This document shows, piece after piece, positions 8,253 to 17,308 of a stretch of DNA of 64,000 nucleotides. The position numbers and the translations under genes are program-made. The first letter of the stretch is position 1. Every line of letters starts with the position of its first letter. Source of the DNA: Aliisedimentitalea scapharcae (GTDB taxonomy: Bacteria; Pseudomonadota; Alphaproteobacteria; Rhodobacterales; Rhodobacteraceae); contig NZ_CP123584.1 in assembly GCF_045277565.1 (NCBI RefSeq), positions 2,790,001 to 2,854,000 of the forward strand, in the 5' to 3' direction. Under the pieces are notes generated by a model, which was not told where the DNA came from, did no database searches, and saw nothing but the letters and a program-made list of their open reading frames with translations.

Positions 8253-11147
8253 TTATGCTGCTGAGATCTTGCAGAGGGTCGTCTTGGACTCCTGCATCTG
8301 GGTGACAGAGTCATAGCCATAGGTCTGGGCGGTGTTCGAAGATTCCCCCAACACATATGGATCTGCACCGGACGGGTATTTGTCCCGTAGATCCTTGCCC
8401 TGGAAATGACCGCCAAAGTGGAACGGCATAAAGGCCACGCCTTCGCCGACCCGTTCGGTCACCATCGCCATGACTTTGACCTTGCCGCCTTCGGGCCCTT
8501 CGACCCAGACCTGTGCGCCGTCCCGCAGTCCCAGATTATTGGCGTCCCGCGGATTGATTTCGACAAACATGTCCTGTTGCAGTTCGGCCAGCCACGGGTT
8601 CGAACGGCTCTCCTCGCCGCCACCCTCGTATTCGACCAGACGGCCGGAGGTGAGAATGATCGGGTAATCCTTGGAGAAATCGTTCTTCTGGATCGAGGCA
8701 TACATGGTCGGCAGACGATAGAACTTGCGGTCCTCGTATGTCGGGTAATCCTCAACCAGATCACGACGCGGCGTGTACAATGGTTCGCGATGCAGCGGCA
8801 CCGGATCCGGGAAGGTCCACACCACGGCCCGGGCTTTGGCATTTCCGAAGGGCGCGCATTCGTGCTGAATCGCCACCCGTTGGATGCCGCCGGACAGGTC
8901 GGTTTTCCAGTTGGTCTTGGGACCCGCCACCGCGTCGATCGACGCGCGTTCTGCGTCGGTCAGGTCGCTGTCCCACCCCAGATCCATCAGCATCTGCATG
9001 GTGAATTCGGGATAACCATCCTGAATGTCCGAATTCGCGGAATAGACGCCTTCGGCCAACAGGTTGTCCCCATCCCGTTCCACACCAAATCGGGCGCGGA
9101 AAGTCAGACCACCTTCGGACACGGGTTTGGACATGTCATAGAGGTTCGGCGTTCCGGGATGTCCCATTTCAGCCGTGCCCCAGCAAGGCCATGGCAAGCC
9201 GTAATAATCCCCATCTGCGGGACCACCAATGGCCTGCAAGGTCGTGCGATCAAAGGTATGCTGGTTCGCCATATGCAGTTTCAGCCGCTCCGGCGATTGC
9301 CCGGTATAACCGATGGTCCACAATCCTTTGTTGAATTCGCGGGTTACACTCTCAACATTGGGGGTGTTTTCATCCTCCATCTCGATATTGCGGAAGAACC
9401 GGTCCGCCCAGCCGAACTTGTTGGCGAACATCCCCATGATCTCGTGGTCGGTTTTGGATTCAAACAGCGGATCCACGACCTTGTCGCGCCACTGGAACGA
9501 CCGGTTTGACGCCGTGACAGACCCCCGGGTTTCGAACTGGGTACAGGCCGGCAGCAGATAGCAGCCATCCGTGCGATCATGCAAAACGGCGGAAACGGTG
9601 GGATACGGGTCAACCACGACCAGCATGTCCAATTTTTCCATCGCGGTCTTCATCTCTGGCCCGCGCGTTTGCGAGTTCGGCGCGTGTCCCCAAAGAACCA
9701 TGGCCCGCACATTGTTGGGCTGATCCATGTTGTCCTTTTCTTCCAGAACACCATCAATCCAGCGCGACACCGGGATACCGGTCAGATTCTGCAGGCTCTT
9801 GTCCTTGCCGTCCTTGTCGACAATCTTGTCGAATTGACCGGCCAGCCATTCGGGGTCTTCCTCCCAGACGCGCGCCCAATGGGCCCAGGCCCCTTTGGAC
9901 AGGCCATAATACCCTGGCAGGGTGTGGGACAGAACGCCCAGGTCAGTTGCACCCTGCACATTGTCATGGCCGCGGAAGATGTTGGTACCACCACCGCTGG
10001 CACCCATGTTGCCCAGAGCAAGCTGCAGGATGCAATAAGCGCGAGTGTTGTTGTTGCCATTGGTGTGCTGGGTCCCGCCCATACACCAGATCACGGTTCC
10101 GGGTCGGTTGTTGGCCATTGTGCGGGCCACACGTTTCAGCTGGGATCCGGGTGTGCCGGTGACACGTTCGACCTCTTCGGGAGTCCATTTGCGGACCTCC
10201 TCGCGGATCTGATCCATCCCCCATACGCGCGTACGGATGAACTCTTTGTCCTCCCAGCCGTTTTCGAAGATATGGTAGAGAATCCCCCAGACCAGCGCCA
10301 CATCCGAACCCGGACGGAACCGCACGTATTCGTCGGCATGGGCCGCCGTGCGGGTGAACCGAGGGTCACACACGATCAAGGGCGCGTTGTTCTGTTCCTT
10401 GGCCTTGAGCACATGCAACAGCGAAACCGGGTGCGCTTCGGCCGGGTTGCCGCCAATGATGAAAATGGCCTTGGAGTTGTGGATGTCATTGTACGAATTG
10501 GTCATCGCACCATAGCCCCAGGTGTTGGCAACACCGGCAACTGTGGTCGAATGACAGATCCGGGCCTGGTGATCCACGTTGTTCGTGCCCCAATAGGCAG
10601 CGAATTTGCGGAACAGATAGGCCTGTTCGTTGTTGTGTTTGGCCGAACCCAACCAATAGACGCTGTCAGGTCCGCTTTCGTCGCGGATCTGCATCATGCC
10701 GTCGCCGATCTCGTTGATCGCCTGTTCCCAGCTGATGCGCTTCCATTCCCCGCCTTCTTTCTTCATCGGGTATTTCAGGCGGCGTTCGCCATGGGCGTGC
10801 TCGCGTACCGAGGCCCCTTTGGCGCAATGAGCCCCCAGATTGAACGGGCTGTCCCAGCCGGGCTCTTGCCCGATCCAGACACCGTTTTGAACTTCGGCGA
10901 CCACGGTACAGCCGACCGAACAATGGGTGCAGACCGATTTAATCGCTTCGACGGCCCCGGCAGCAGCGGATGCTGCGTTGGCCTGTGTCACCGTTCCACC
11001 GGTGGCGCTGATCGCGGCCAGGCCCCCAATGGCCAGTCCGCTGCCACGCAAAAACGCGCGGCGGTCGACGGATTTTTCCGCAACCTCAGACAGGATACTT
11101 GTCCGCTGGGGGCGTCTCGCAACCCCGTTGGTCTTTTTCCTAAGCAT
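8253..11147 (-). CDS. fdhA: Formate dehydrogenase alpha subunit, Mo/W-bis-MGD, Tat-exported
   Basis: 964 residues. It oxidises formate to CO2 in the periplasm. The N-terminus carries a Tat motif (VDRRAFLRGSG, about 27-37) and a hydrophobic h-region. The [4Fe-4S] ligands are Cys73, Cys76, Cys80 (CTHCSVGC) and Cys108. The Mo/W ligand is Cys198 in ARICHS, a cysteine rather than selenocysteine, with the catalytic His next to it. Molybdopterin oxidoreductase and dinucleotide-binding domains fill the rest, and length is normal for FDH3. It is preceded by a small Tat protein and a TorD-like chaperone. The choice of Mo or W cannot be read from this gene, but a tungstate-protein-like domain is encoded nearby (15706-16461). 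Confidence 0.96.
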   Translation of the reverse strand: MLRKKTNGVARRPQRTSILSEVAEKSVDRRAFLRGSGLAIGGLAAISATGGTVTQANAASAAAGAVEAIKSVCTHCSVGCTVVAEVQNGVWIGQEPGWDSPFNLGAHCAKGASVREHAHGERRLKYPMKKEGGEWKRISWEQAINEIGDGMMQIRDESGPDSVYWLGSAKHNNEQAYLFRKFAAYWGTNNVDHQARICHSTTVAGVANTWGYGAMTNSYNDIHNSKAIFIIGGNPAEAHPVSLLHVLKAKEQNNAPLIVCDPRFTRTAAHADEYVRFRPGSDVALVWGILYHIFENGWEDKEFIRTRVWGMDQIREEVRKWTPEEVERVTGTPGSQLKRVARTMANNRPGTVIWCMGGTQHTNGNNNTRAYCILQLALGNMGASGGGTNIFRGHDNVQGATDLGVLSHTLPGYYGLSKGAWAHWARVWEEDPEWLAGQFDKIVDKDGKDKSLQNLTGIPVSRWIDGVLEEKDNMDQPNNVRAMVLWGHAPNSQTRGPEMKTAMEKLDMLVVVDPYPTVSAVLHDRTDGCYLLPACTQFETRGSVTASNRSFQWRDKVVDPLFESKTDHEIMGMFANKFGWADRFFRNIEMEDENTPNVESVTREFNKGLWTIGYTGQSPERLKLHMANQHTFDRTTLQAIGGPADGDYYGLPWPCWGTAEMGHPGTPNLYDMSKPVSEGGLTFRARFGVERDGDNLLAEGVYSANSDIQDGYPEFTMQMLMDLGWDSDLTDAERASIDAVAGPKTNWKTDLSGGIQRVAIQHECAPFGNAKARAVVWTFPDPVPLHREPLYTPRRDLVEDYPTYEDRKFYRLPTMYASIQKNDFSKDYPIILTSGRLVEYEGGGEESRSNPWLAELQQDMFVEINPRDANNLGLRDGAQVWVEGPEGGKVKVMAMVTERVGEGVAFMPFHFGGHFQGKDLRDKYPSGADPYVLGESSNTAQTYGYDSVTQMQESKTTLCKISAA

Positions 11148-11254
11148 ATTTTCCTCCCTCGCAGCCCAAGTGTGGGCCTGGCTAGGTTAACGAAAACCGC
11201 AGGCAGTCGGGCGTCACGCAACCAGTCGCCTTTGGTCAAATGACAATGTCCGCT

Positions 11255-11446
11255 TCAGAAGCGGGCGCTGTCGTAATAGGCGCGGGTATGCGCTGTATCC
11301 TGCATCTTTTCCGATGACAGGTCGGGGTCTGCGGCCTCGGCCGTCGTTCCCGTCGTCGCAACCGCGACGGCGGCAACCGGCGCTGTGGTCGCAGCCAGTT
11401 TCAGAAAATCGCGGCGGCTTTGCGCCTCCTCGTTTTTCTTTGCCAT
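11255..11446 (-). CDS. Formate dehydrogenase region Tat-target small protein
   Basis: 63 residues, nearly all a Tat signal: SRRDFLKLAATTAPVAAVAVA, followed by a short polar mature part ending AYYDSARF. It matches the small 'formate dehydrogenase region TAT target' family, which always lies just upstream of FDH alpha. Its job is unknown; it may be a small subunit or escort of the alpha-beta complex during export. It is 107 bp upstream of the alpha start and 51 bp downstream of the chaperone gene. GGAGG lies just before the ATG. Confidence 0.88.
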   Translation of the reverse strand: MAKKNEEAQSRRDFLKLAATTAPVAAVAVATTGTTAEAADPDLSSEKMQDTAHTRAYYDSARF

Positions 11447-11497
11447 GTGAGAGTCCTCCCCTCTGGTTACAGGCGGTTTCCCGCCTCTTCATGCGGA

Positions 11498-12142
11498 TTA
11501 CTCCGCGCTCATCCGGAAGCCTTCAGTCTCGATCTCCAGGAACGCACGTCCAACGCTGCCGACGGCCGCGTAAAAGACCGAGTTCTGCGCCGCTTCCAAA
11601 TCTGAAAAGAAATGCCCCGCCCAGGGCGCGACATGACGGTTAAAGAAGACCTTTTGGTCTGCCATGTCCGACACGGTACCAAACCGACCGACAATCAGCG
11701 CACCCATCATTTCCATGAGCGACGCGATATTGTCTTCGGGTTCATAGACATTCTCTGCGCGCGACATCCCGCGCACCATCATGTCACGGCGCAAGGCCGC
11801 CAGTGGTTTTTCGTTCAGGAACCCGGTGAGGTAATAGCTGGCATAGGGCAACAATTCGCCCCGTCCCAATCCAATGAACAGCTTGTTGAACTCACTGTTG
11901 ACCTTTTTGGGTTTGCTCAACTGGGCGATCTTGGCCAGCGTATTTATCGCCCCCCCCAACGGGCTGTCATCCCCGCTCAGACCCGCGCTTTGGGCCAACA
12001 GCAATTCATCCGGAGGACCAGCCAGCAGCAACCCCAGGAAATTGTACAGATCCGCCCGCAGGCGATCTTCGGGTTGCACGTCGGCGGGCTGTTGCGCCGG
12101 GATCTGTTCTGCTGATGCAGACATCTGGGTCTCCTTGATCAT
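11498..12142 (-). CDS. TorD/DmsD-family molybdoenzyme chaperone
   Basis: 214 residues, all-helical in appearance, with the TorD-like segment EFNKLFIGLGRGELLPYASYYLTGFLNEKPLAALR and a second conserved block around EPEDNIASLMEMMGALI. Such proteins bind the Tat signal of the catalytic subunit and hold it until cofactor insertion is complete. Its start overlaps the DUF3306 stop (ATGA), so it is translationally coupled. A Gln/Ala/Pro-rich leader of about 25 residues precedes the family core; starting at a later Met is possible. The client is presumably FDH alpha, or the small Tat protein next to it. Confidence 0.88.
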   Translation of the reverse strand: MIKETQMSASAEQIPAQQPADVQPEDRLRADLYNFLGLLLAGPPDELLLAQSAGLSGDDSPLGGAINTLAKIAQLSKPKKVNSEFNKLFIGLGRGELLPYASYYLTGFLNEKPLAALRRDMMVRGMSRAENVYEPEDNIASLMEMMGALIVGRFGTVSDMADQKVFFNRHVAPWAGHFFSDLEAAQNSVFYAAVGSVGRAFLEIETEGFRMSAE

Positions 12143-12855
12143 ATGTCTTGCCCGTCATCTACGAAAGAAAACCGCATACGCCGGGGCAACATTGGCGCGG
12201 CCTCTGTGTCGACGGCAGTCGCAACAGCAGGCGGGGACGCCATAACTGGGACAACAAGGGCAGCGTGCGGGTCTATCTCGGGCGCATCCCGGTCCTGGGT
12301 CTGGTCCAAGGGAAGGGTCGCCGGCCCGGCCACGGATGCGAGGTCCGATTGGATCTCTTCCTGGTTCTCATCGCCGATGTCTTCCTGGATCTCTTCGTCG
12401 CTGTCTGTGTCCTGTGCCGGTTGGTCCTGGGCGACTTCAGTCGCCTCTTCCTGTGCCTGCCGGATCAACTCATCGACGTGGGCCTTCATGCCCTTGCCAA
12501 CCTGATAGGCCGTCTGGATGATCTCTGGCACCATGGCAGCGTCGGTAAAATCCTCGCCGTAATCGACCAGCCCATCAACATTGGCCAATACCGGGTTCGT
12601 CATCCACAACCGGCGCAGGGCACGTTTGCGCAGATAGCCCGGAACCTTGTCAGTCAGGAAAACCTTGAAATCATCGCCTGCACCCAGTGTGTCGGGATCC
12701 GGCAACCCCAGGTCCTGCAGAACGTCTGCTTCGGGGCGGGCGGCCAATTCGGCGTCGCGCTCGGCGGTCTCTGCTTCGATCAATGCCCGCTCCGAAGCCT
12801 GTGCTTCGGCGGCGACGGCGGCCCGGCGGCGGGACCAGAAATCATCGCGCGTCAT
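12139..12855 (-). CDS. DUF3306 family protein of formate dehydrogenase clusters
   Basis: 238 residues. The N-terminal part is highly charged and starts MTRDDFWSRRRAAVAAE. The core LRRLWMTNPVLANVDGLVDYGEDFTD is typical of DUF3306. The C-terminal half is a long acidic, low-complexity stretch rich in Glu, Asp and Gln, probably disordered. The family is found with DUF3305 and FDH3 genes and its biochemical role is unknown. Both ends overlap neighbouring genes by ATGA, so it is coupled to DUF3305 upstream and to the TorD-like gene downstream. It has no signal peptide and no membrane segment, so it is probably cytoplasmic and acts in assembly. Confidence 0.86.
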   Translation of the reverse strand: MTRDDFWSRRRAAVAAEAQASERALIEAETAERDAELAARPEADVLQDLGLPDPDTLGAGDDFKVFLTDKVPGYLRKRALRRLWMTNPVLANVDGLVDYGEDFTDAAMVPEIIQTAYQVGKGMKAHVDELIRQAQEEATEVAQDQPAQDTDSDEEIQEDIGDENQEEIQSDLASVAGPATLPLDQTQDRDAPEIDPHAALVVPVMASPPAVATAVDTEAAPMLPRRMRFSFVDDGQDI

Positions 12856-13391
12856 TGCAGGCGCTCCTTCTTGGCCGATACGGGCGACCGATAGACATCT
12901 ACCAGCTGCTTGATCCGGGGATCCCCCACCCCGTCCTCGACGCGGGTGACATCCTTCTTGTCACGTTTGCGTTTCTTGAAGACCTCTTCGGTGTGGTATC
13001 TGGTCACAAAATCGCGCACCCACGCTTTTACCACCTCCGGCATCACGATCTTTTCCACGACGTCCTCGCCGCTGTCGCAATAATCCTGCGCCTCATAGGG
13101 CGACGCGGTGACCAGAACCACATCAAAGGGGCGCTGGTCGTCCTCGGTCGCGCGCATCACCACATAAAGACAGGGCAATTGCGCGTGCAGCCCGTGCAGA
13201 TAGGATTCGGTATCCGCCCCATGCAGCTCCATGGTGTGTGTCGCTGCATGAAATTCGCTGACATCGCCATCCTGGCGCAACAGGACCCAATCCGCCGACC
13301 CGGCCCCCGGCAGCGCTGCAACCGCCCGCCACGACCAGCGCGCCCACTGGGTCACCCCCGGGCTACGCCGTAACACGACACCGATTTGCAT
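12852..13391 (-). CDS. DUF3305 family protein, first gene of the FDH operon
   Basis: 179 residues from the ATG at 13391, which gives the family start MQIGVVLRRSPGVTQWARW. The frame is open further upstream, but that extension looks like noise and lacks a better start. The core contains WSWRAVAALPGA and a Tyr/Glu-rich middle (LYVVMRATEDDQRPFDVVLVTASPYEAQDY). The C-terminus is very basic (KKRKRDKKD), which may pair with the acidic tail of the DUF3306 product encoded by the next, overlapping gene. That pairing is inference; the function of both is unknown. It opens the operon. Confidence 0.86.
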   Translation of the reverse strand: MQIGVVLRRSPGVTQWARWSWRAVAALPGAGSADWVLLRQDGDVSEFHAATHTMELHGADTESYLHGLHAQLPCLYVVMRATEDDQRPFDVVLVTASPYEAQDYCDSGEDVVEKIVMPEVVKAWVRDFVTRYHTEEVFKKRKRDKKDVTRVEDGVGDPRIKQLVDVYRSPVSAKKERLQ

Positions 13392-13759
13392 AGTTTCATA
13401 TTTTTCAGGGTGGCGGATCACACGCAGCGGAGCCTTTGTTGTTTGCCTTAAAAAAGTGCCCCAACCCACGGCATCGACCAAGCCTGATCTCGCTCTCCAG
13501 TCAGCTAAGCCAGCTTTGCGGACAATTTGGGCAACCCAGAATACCACTGCATACCCGCAGGGACTAAATGTCTAATCCGACTAAAAGAATTGGGTAATTC
13601 CACACACCAACGATGGGCCCGAATCAGCCCGATGATTCGCCATGTCCAACACAGGTTCCGTTCCAAAAACGCGGTTTACGGCTCATCAGAATCATGCCTA
13701 GTTTGAAGTCGAACCGGGAATGATCCCGGGTCCGGAAACACAGAAATCCACGCGAGGTA
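13392..13759. promoter_or_regulatory. Divergent intergenic region between the FDH operon and the polyferredoxin gene
   Basis: The region is 368 bp without a credible gene. It must hold the promoters for both directions. An inverted repeat CGAATCA-gcccga-TGATTCG is at 13620-13639 and an AT-rich patch at about 13565-13600. The repeat is a candidate operator for a dimeric regulator such as the response regulator encoded at the end of this operon. I see no convincing sigma-54 -24/-12 element, which fits with that regulator lacking GAFTGA. Confidence 0.45.
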
Positions 13760-15712
13760 ATGATGTCTAAAACGTTGATTTTATGTGACTGTTGCAACTC
13801 GAACCCAATTGACCCGCAGGCCCTGTCCCAGGCAACTGGGATGGCCTGTTCCCAGGTGCATTCCGCCCTGTGCACAACCCAATCAGAACAGGCTGCCCAA
13901 GCCATTGCAGCAGGCGATGCAATTTTTTGCTGCGCTCAGGAAACCGCCTTTTTTGATGAGCTGGCAGACAGCCTGAACACCCCGTCACCCGCCTATCTGG
14001 ACCTGCGCGATCGGGCAGGATGGAGCACAGACACCGGACCAAAACTGCCCAAATTGGCCGCATTGGTTGCCGAAGCCAGCCTGCAGGTTCCCGCGACCAA
14101 ATCCCTGGACGTGATGTCCGAAGGCATTTGCCTGATCCTGGGGCGCGATGAAACGGCGTTGGACGTCGCTGATATGCTCAAGGATTTCCTAAGCGTGACA
14201 GTCCTGTTGCCCGACATGCAGGATACGCCAATGACCCGCGCCTATGACGTCGTGCTGGGAAACCTGAAATCGGCCACAGGATCGCTGGGTCAATTCAAGG
14301 TCAGGATCGACGCCCTGCGCCAGCTCAATCCGGCGGGCCCCGGAGCCATGACCTTTGGCTCGCCGCGCGATGGTGGGATCTCCCACTGTGATGTGATCCT
14401 GGATCTGCGGGGGACAATGCCACTGTTTCCCGCCCCGCAAAAGCGGGACGGTTACGTGCAAGCGGATCCGAACAGCCCCAAAACGGTCGCAGCCGCCGTC
14501 TTGCAGGTCTCGCATATGGTCGGCACATTCGAAAAGCCGCTATACGTGCGTACCGAGCCGCTGTTGTGCGCTCATTCGCGCGCCACTCAGACCGGGTGCA
14601 CCCGCTGTCTGGACGCCTGCCCGACCGGGGCCATTTCGCCAAACGGCGACCATGTACAGGTGGATCCGATGGTCTGTGCCGGTTGCGGTGCCTGCGCATC
14701 GCTGTGCCCGTCCGGTGCGATCAACTATGATGCGCCTCCGACAGACTTTACCTTTCGCAGGATCCAGACCTTGGCCAAGGCCTGTCTGGACGCAGGTGGC
14801 AAGGCACCGGGCCTATTGGTGGTCAACGCCGAAGGGAGCGAGATAATCGGCATGGCGGCCCGCTATGGGCGCGGCCTGCCGGCAGACGTGATCCCAATGG
14901 AGGTTGAGGCGCTCAATACCATCGGACACGCAGAAATGGTGGCTGCGATGGCGGCAGGGTTCGGGAAAGTCAGCATTCTGGTAACGCCCGGCACCGACCG
15001 GGACGTCATGCACAGCGAAATCAACCTGGCCCTTGCGCTGGTCGGTGGATGTATCACCATGATCGAAACCCCAGACCCGGATCGCCTCTCGGACATCCTG
15101 TATGGCACCACGGCCTCCCTGACCGTTGAAACGCCTGTGCGCCCCATGGGCACCCGACGCCAGATCACCCGAACAGCGGTCAAGGCGCTGCACGGTGGCG
15201 ACGCGATCCTGCCCCTGCCCGACGGCGCACCCTATGGCGCTGTTCTGGTCGATACGGACAGCTGTACGCTGTGCTTGTCTTGCATTTCGCTGTGCCCCTC
15301 GGGCGCATTGGGCGACAACCCGGACAGCCCTCAGCTGCTGTTTCAGGAAGATGCCTGTTTGCAGTGTGGATTATGCTCCAACGTCTGCCCTGAAAACGCG
15401 ATCACCTATGCCCCCCGAATGAATCTGGGCAATGATGCGCTGTCACAGGTGGTGCTGAATGAAGAAGAACCGTTTGCCTGCGTCGAATGTGGGGCCCTGT
15501 TCGGGGTCAAATCCACCATCGAAAAAATCTCGGAGAAGCTGGCTGGACACCATGGCATGTTCCAGACCCCGGAAGCGGCCCGCATGATCCAGATGTGTAG
15601 CGATTGCAGGGTAAACGCCCAATACCATTCGGAAAACAATCCGTTCGCAGACAAGGAACGTCCGCGTCCGCGCACCACCGAAGACTATCTCAGCAAGCGT
15701 CGCGATCACTGA
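13760..15712 (+). CDS. Multi-cluster 4Fe-4S protein of the FDH region
   Basis: 650 residues. The first 260 or so have no recognised domain but start with a Cys pair (LCDCCNSNPID) as in CobW-like or thioredoxin-fold proteins. Ferredoxin motifs follow: CTRCLDACP, CAGCGACASLCP, then after about 200 residues CTLCLSCISLCP and CLQCGLCSNVCP. C-terminal pairs CVECG and CSDC may bind another metal. It has no signal peptide, so it is a cytoplasmic electron carrier or assembly protein. It is transcribed away from the FDH operon. GAGG precedes two adjacent ATGs (13760 and 13763), and the second has the better spacing. Its partner is unknown. Confidence 0.88.
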   Translation: MMSKTLILCDCCNSNPIDPQALSQATGMACSQVHSALCTTQSEQAAQAIAAGDAIFCCAQETAFFDELADSLNTPSPAYLDLRDRAGWSTDTGPKLPKLAALVAEASLQVPATKSLDVMSEGICLILGRDETALDVADMLKDFLSVTVLLPDMQDTPMTRAYDVVLGNLKSATGSLGQFKVRIDALRQLNPAGPGAMTFGSPRDGGISHCDVILDLRGTMPLFPAPQKRDGYVQADPNSPKTVAAAVLQVSHMVGTFEKPLYVRTEPLLCAHSRATQTGCTRCLDACPTGAISPNGDHVQVDPMVCAGCGACASLCPSGAINYDAPPTDFTFRRIQTLAKACLDAGGKAPGLLVVNAEGSEIIGMAARYGRGLPADVIPMEVEALNTIGHAEMVAAMAAGFGKVSILVTPGTDRDVMHSEINLALALVGGCITMIETPDPDRLSDILYGTTASLTVETPVRPMGTRRQITRTAVKALHGGDAILPLPDGAPYGAVLVDTDSCTLCLSCISLCPSGALGDNPDSPQLLFQEDACLQCGLCSNVCPENAITYAPRMNLGNDALSQVVLNEEEPFACVECGALFGVKSTIEKISEKLAGHHGMFQTPEAARMIQMCSDCRVNAQYHSENNPFADKERPRPRTTEDYLSKRRDH

Positions 15713-16461
15713 TGTTCCAACGGTGCCCCCAAATCCGCCGGTTCCAGCGATGCCACATAGGCCAGCACGGATTCAAGGTCGCTGATCGTAATGCGGACAG
15801 GTACAATTGGCGACGGACGGTCGCTGGGAAAGGGCGGCGTCACCTCATCGACCTGAGTGAAGGCGGGATGCGGGTTGAGCGTATAGAAGGCTGCAAAACG
15901 TTCGTCCCAATCCGGCAGGCTGCGCAGGGCAAAGAACGACGGGGTCGACCCGATGGCATTCATCCGCTCGCTGGCGATGACCACATGACATCGTCCGCAT
16001 TTCTGCCGCGAGATATCCTGGCCGGCGGTTGCGTCCCCATCCATCTGCACCGCGACCTCCTGAACTGTCTCGGCTTCGGGCAAGGTGAATTGCTGAACCC
16101 CATCCACGACAAAGGACGCAATGGTACGTTGACCGATTTCGGATGTGATCCAGTCCGAAAACTTTTGAACCCCCACATGATCTGGCACATGCACCAGCGC
16201 CCGCCATTTGCCCCCCGCCCCATCGAACACCGGAAAACCAACCGTTCCCAGGCTGACTTCGGCGACGGCATCGACATCAACCACGCTGATCTTGACCTGG
16301 GTTTTGAGAGAAAATCGGGGCAGCAGATGTTTCAACAGCCCGCTTTCGACAATCTCTGCTGGTACCGCAAGCCGAAATTGTCGTTCATTCGCAACAGATT
16401 GGGCGTTCGAAAACACCAGAAATATGCCGGTTAGAATGGACATGCGAAGCCAGAAAGCCAT
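15706..16461 (-). CDS. Cytochrome c fused to a shortened TupA-like (tungstate/molybdate-binding-type) domain
   Basis: 251 residues from ATG 16461: signal peptide (about 1-25), then FRLAVPAEIVESGLLKHLLP (29-48) and VQKFSDWITSEIGQRTIASF (98-117) with VVDGVQQF after it. These resemble the first and last segments of periplasmic tungstate-binding proteins, which read like TTTSTxxSGLL and FxDWLTSPEGQxxIxxFxVDG. The middle of that fold, about 130 residues, is missing. A class I cytochrome c follows, with haem motif CGRCH (Cys155, Cys158, His159). It is convergent with the polyferredoxin gene, overlapping by 7 bp. A periplasmic redox protein linked to formate dehydrogenase metal supply or electron flow is an inference. 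ATG 16443 is an alternative start. Confidence 0.8.
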   Translation of the reverse strand: MAFWLRMSILTGIFLVFSNAQSVANERQFRLAVPAEIVESGLLKHLLPRFSLKTQVKISVVDVDAVAEVSLGTVGFPVFDGAGGKWRALVHVPDHVGVQKFSDWITSEIGQRTIASFVVDGVQQFTLPEAETVQEVAVQMDGDATAGQDISRQKCGRCHVVIASERMNAIGSTPSFFALRSLPDWDERFAAFYTLNPHPAFTQVDEVTPPFPSDRPSPIVPVRITISDLESVLAYVASLEPADLGAPLEHQ

Positions 16462-16600
16462 AGATGATGTTAGGAAATCGCGGCTTGTGTCGTCAATACT
16501 GGCGGCATTGCCCACACTGGTTCGGCAGGGCGGACCCCGTATCCACCCGCCCCAGTCCCCCGTGCGCCAACATATGTTGGCCAATCAAATGAGAGAGCGC

Positions 16601-17308
16601 ATGACCCAGATCGTACTACCACCGCTGATGTCGGGCTATGCCGTTCAGGGCGACGACGACCCGTTCGTCACCGCCTGCATGAAGGCCGCCGTGGGATGTG
16701 ATGCGGGGTTGGTGGTTTACAATCTGTCGACCGATGTGCTGCGTGCCGCGCTTGTATTTGCGCCAGAAGTCCCGCTGGAGGACGCGATGACCATGCTGCC
16801 GCTATGCGCTGTTGGGTTTCAAAATGCGCTGGGGGCCCTGGCCCCACCCGAGGTCGCCGTACATCTGGAATGGGCCGGAGGACTGCGGGTGAATGGTGCA
16901 AAATGCGGTCACATGCGGATTGCTGCCAACACCCAGGACCCGACACACATCCCCGACTGGCTGGTTGTCGGGTTTGATCTGCCCCTGTGGCCGACAGGCG
17001 ACGATCCCGGCACAACGCCTGATGAAACTGCGCTTTTTTCCGAAGGCTGCGCCGATGTCAAAGCCCCGGATCTGCTGGAAAGCTGGGCTCGTCACACGTT
17101 GAACTGGATCAGCCGCTGGGAGGACGAAGGGGCCAAGCCGCTGCATGGTGAATGGCGCGGGCTGGCCTATGGTATGGGCGAAGACATCACCCAATCCGAA
17201 CAGTCCGGGACCTTTCTGGGGGTGGACGAACGGTTTGGAATGTTGTTGCGCCAGGGCGATACGACCCGGTTGATTGCGCTAAGCACATTGTTGGAGGATC
17301 TGTCATGA
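16601..17308 (+). CDS. DUF4444 biotin/lipoate-protein-ligase-like protein, active site degenerate
   Basis: 235 residues from ATG 16601, which has GAGAG at a suitable distance; in-frame ATGs at 16574 and 16589 are alternatives. The first 160 or so residues follow the BirA/LplA fold (AGLVVYNLSTDVLRAALVFAPEVPL... VHLEWAGGLRVNGAKCGHMRI), and the C-terminal part is DUF4444. The BirA GRGRxGR adenylate loop is absent and the KWPND motif reads EWAGG, so biotin or lipoate activation is unlikely. It overlaps the next gene by ATGA. It recurs near FDH genes in this family of bacteria and may be a maturation or sensor protein; that role is inference. Confidence 0.82.
   Translation: MTQIVLPPLMSGYAVQGDDDPFVTACMKAAVGCDAGLVVYNLSTDVLRAALVFAPEVPLEDAMTMLPLCAVGFQNALGALAPPEVAVHLEWAGGLRVNGAKCGHMRIAANTQDPTHIPDWLVVGFDLPLWPTGDDPGTTPDETALFSEGCADVKAPDLLESWARHTLNWISRWEDEGAKPLHGEWRGLAYGMGEDITQSEQSGTFLGVDERFGMLLRQGDTTRLIALSTLLEDLS

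Noticed and set aside
9579..11243. Open frame of 554 codons on the plus strand
   Set aside because: It lies fully opposite the FDH alpha gene, is rich in His, Arg and Gly, and has no family features; it is a GC-bias shadow.
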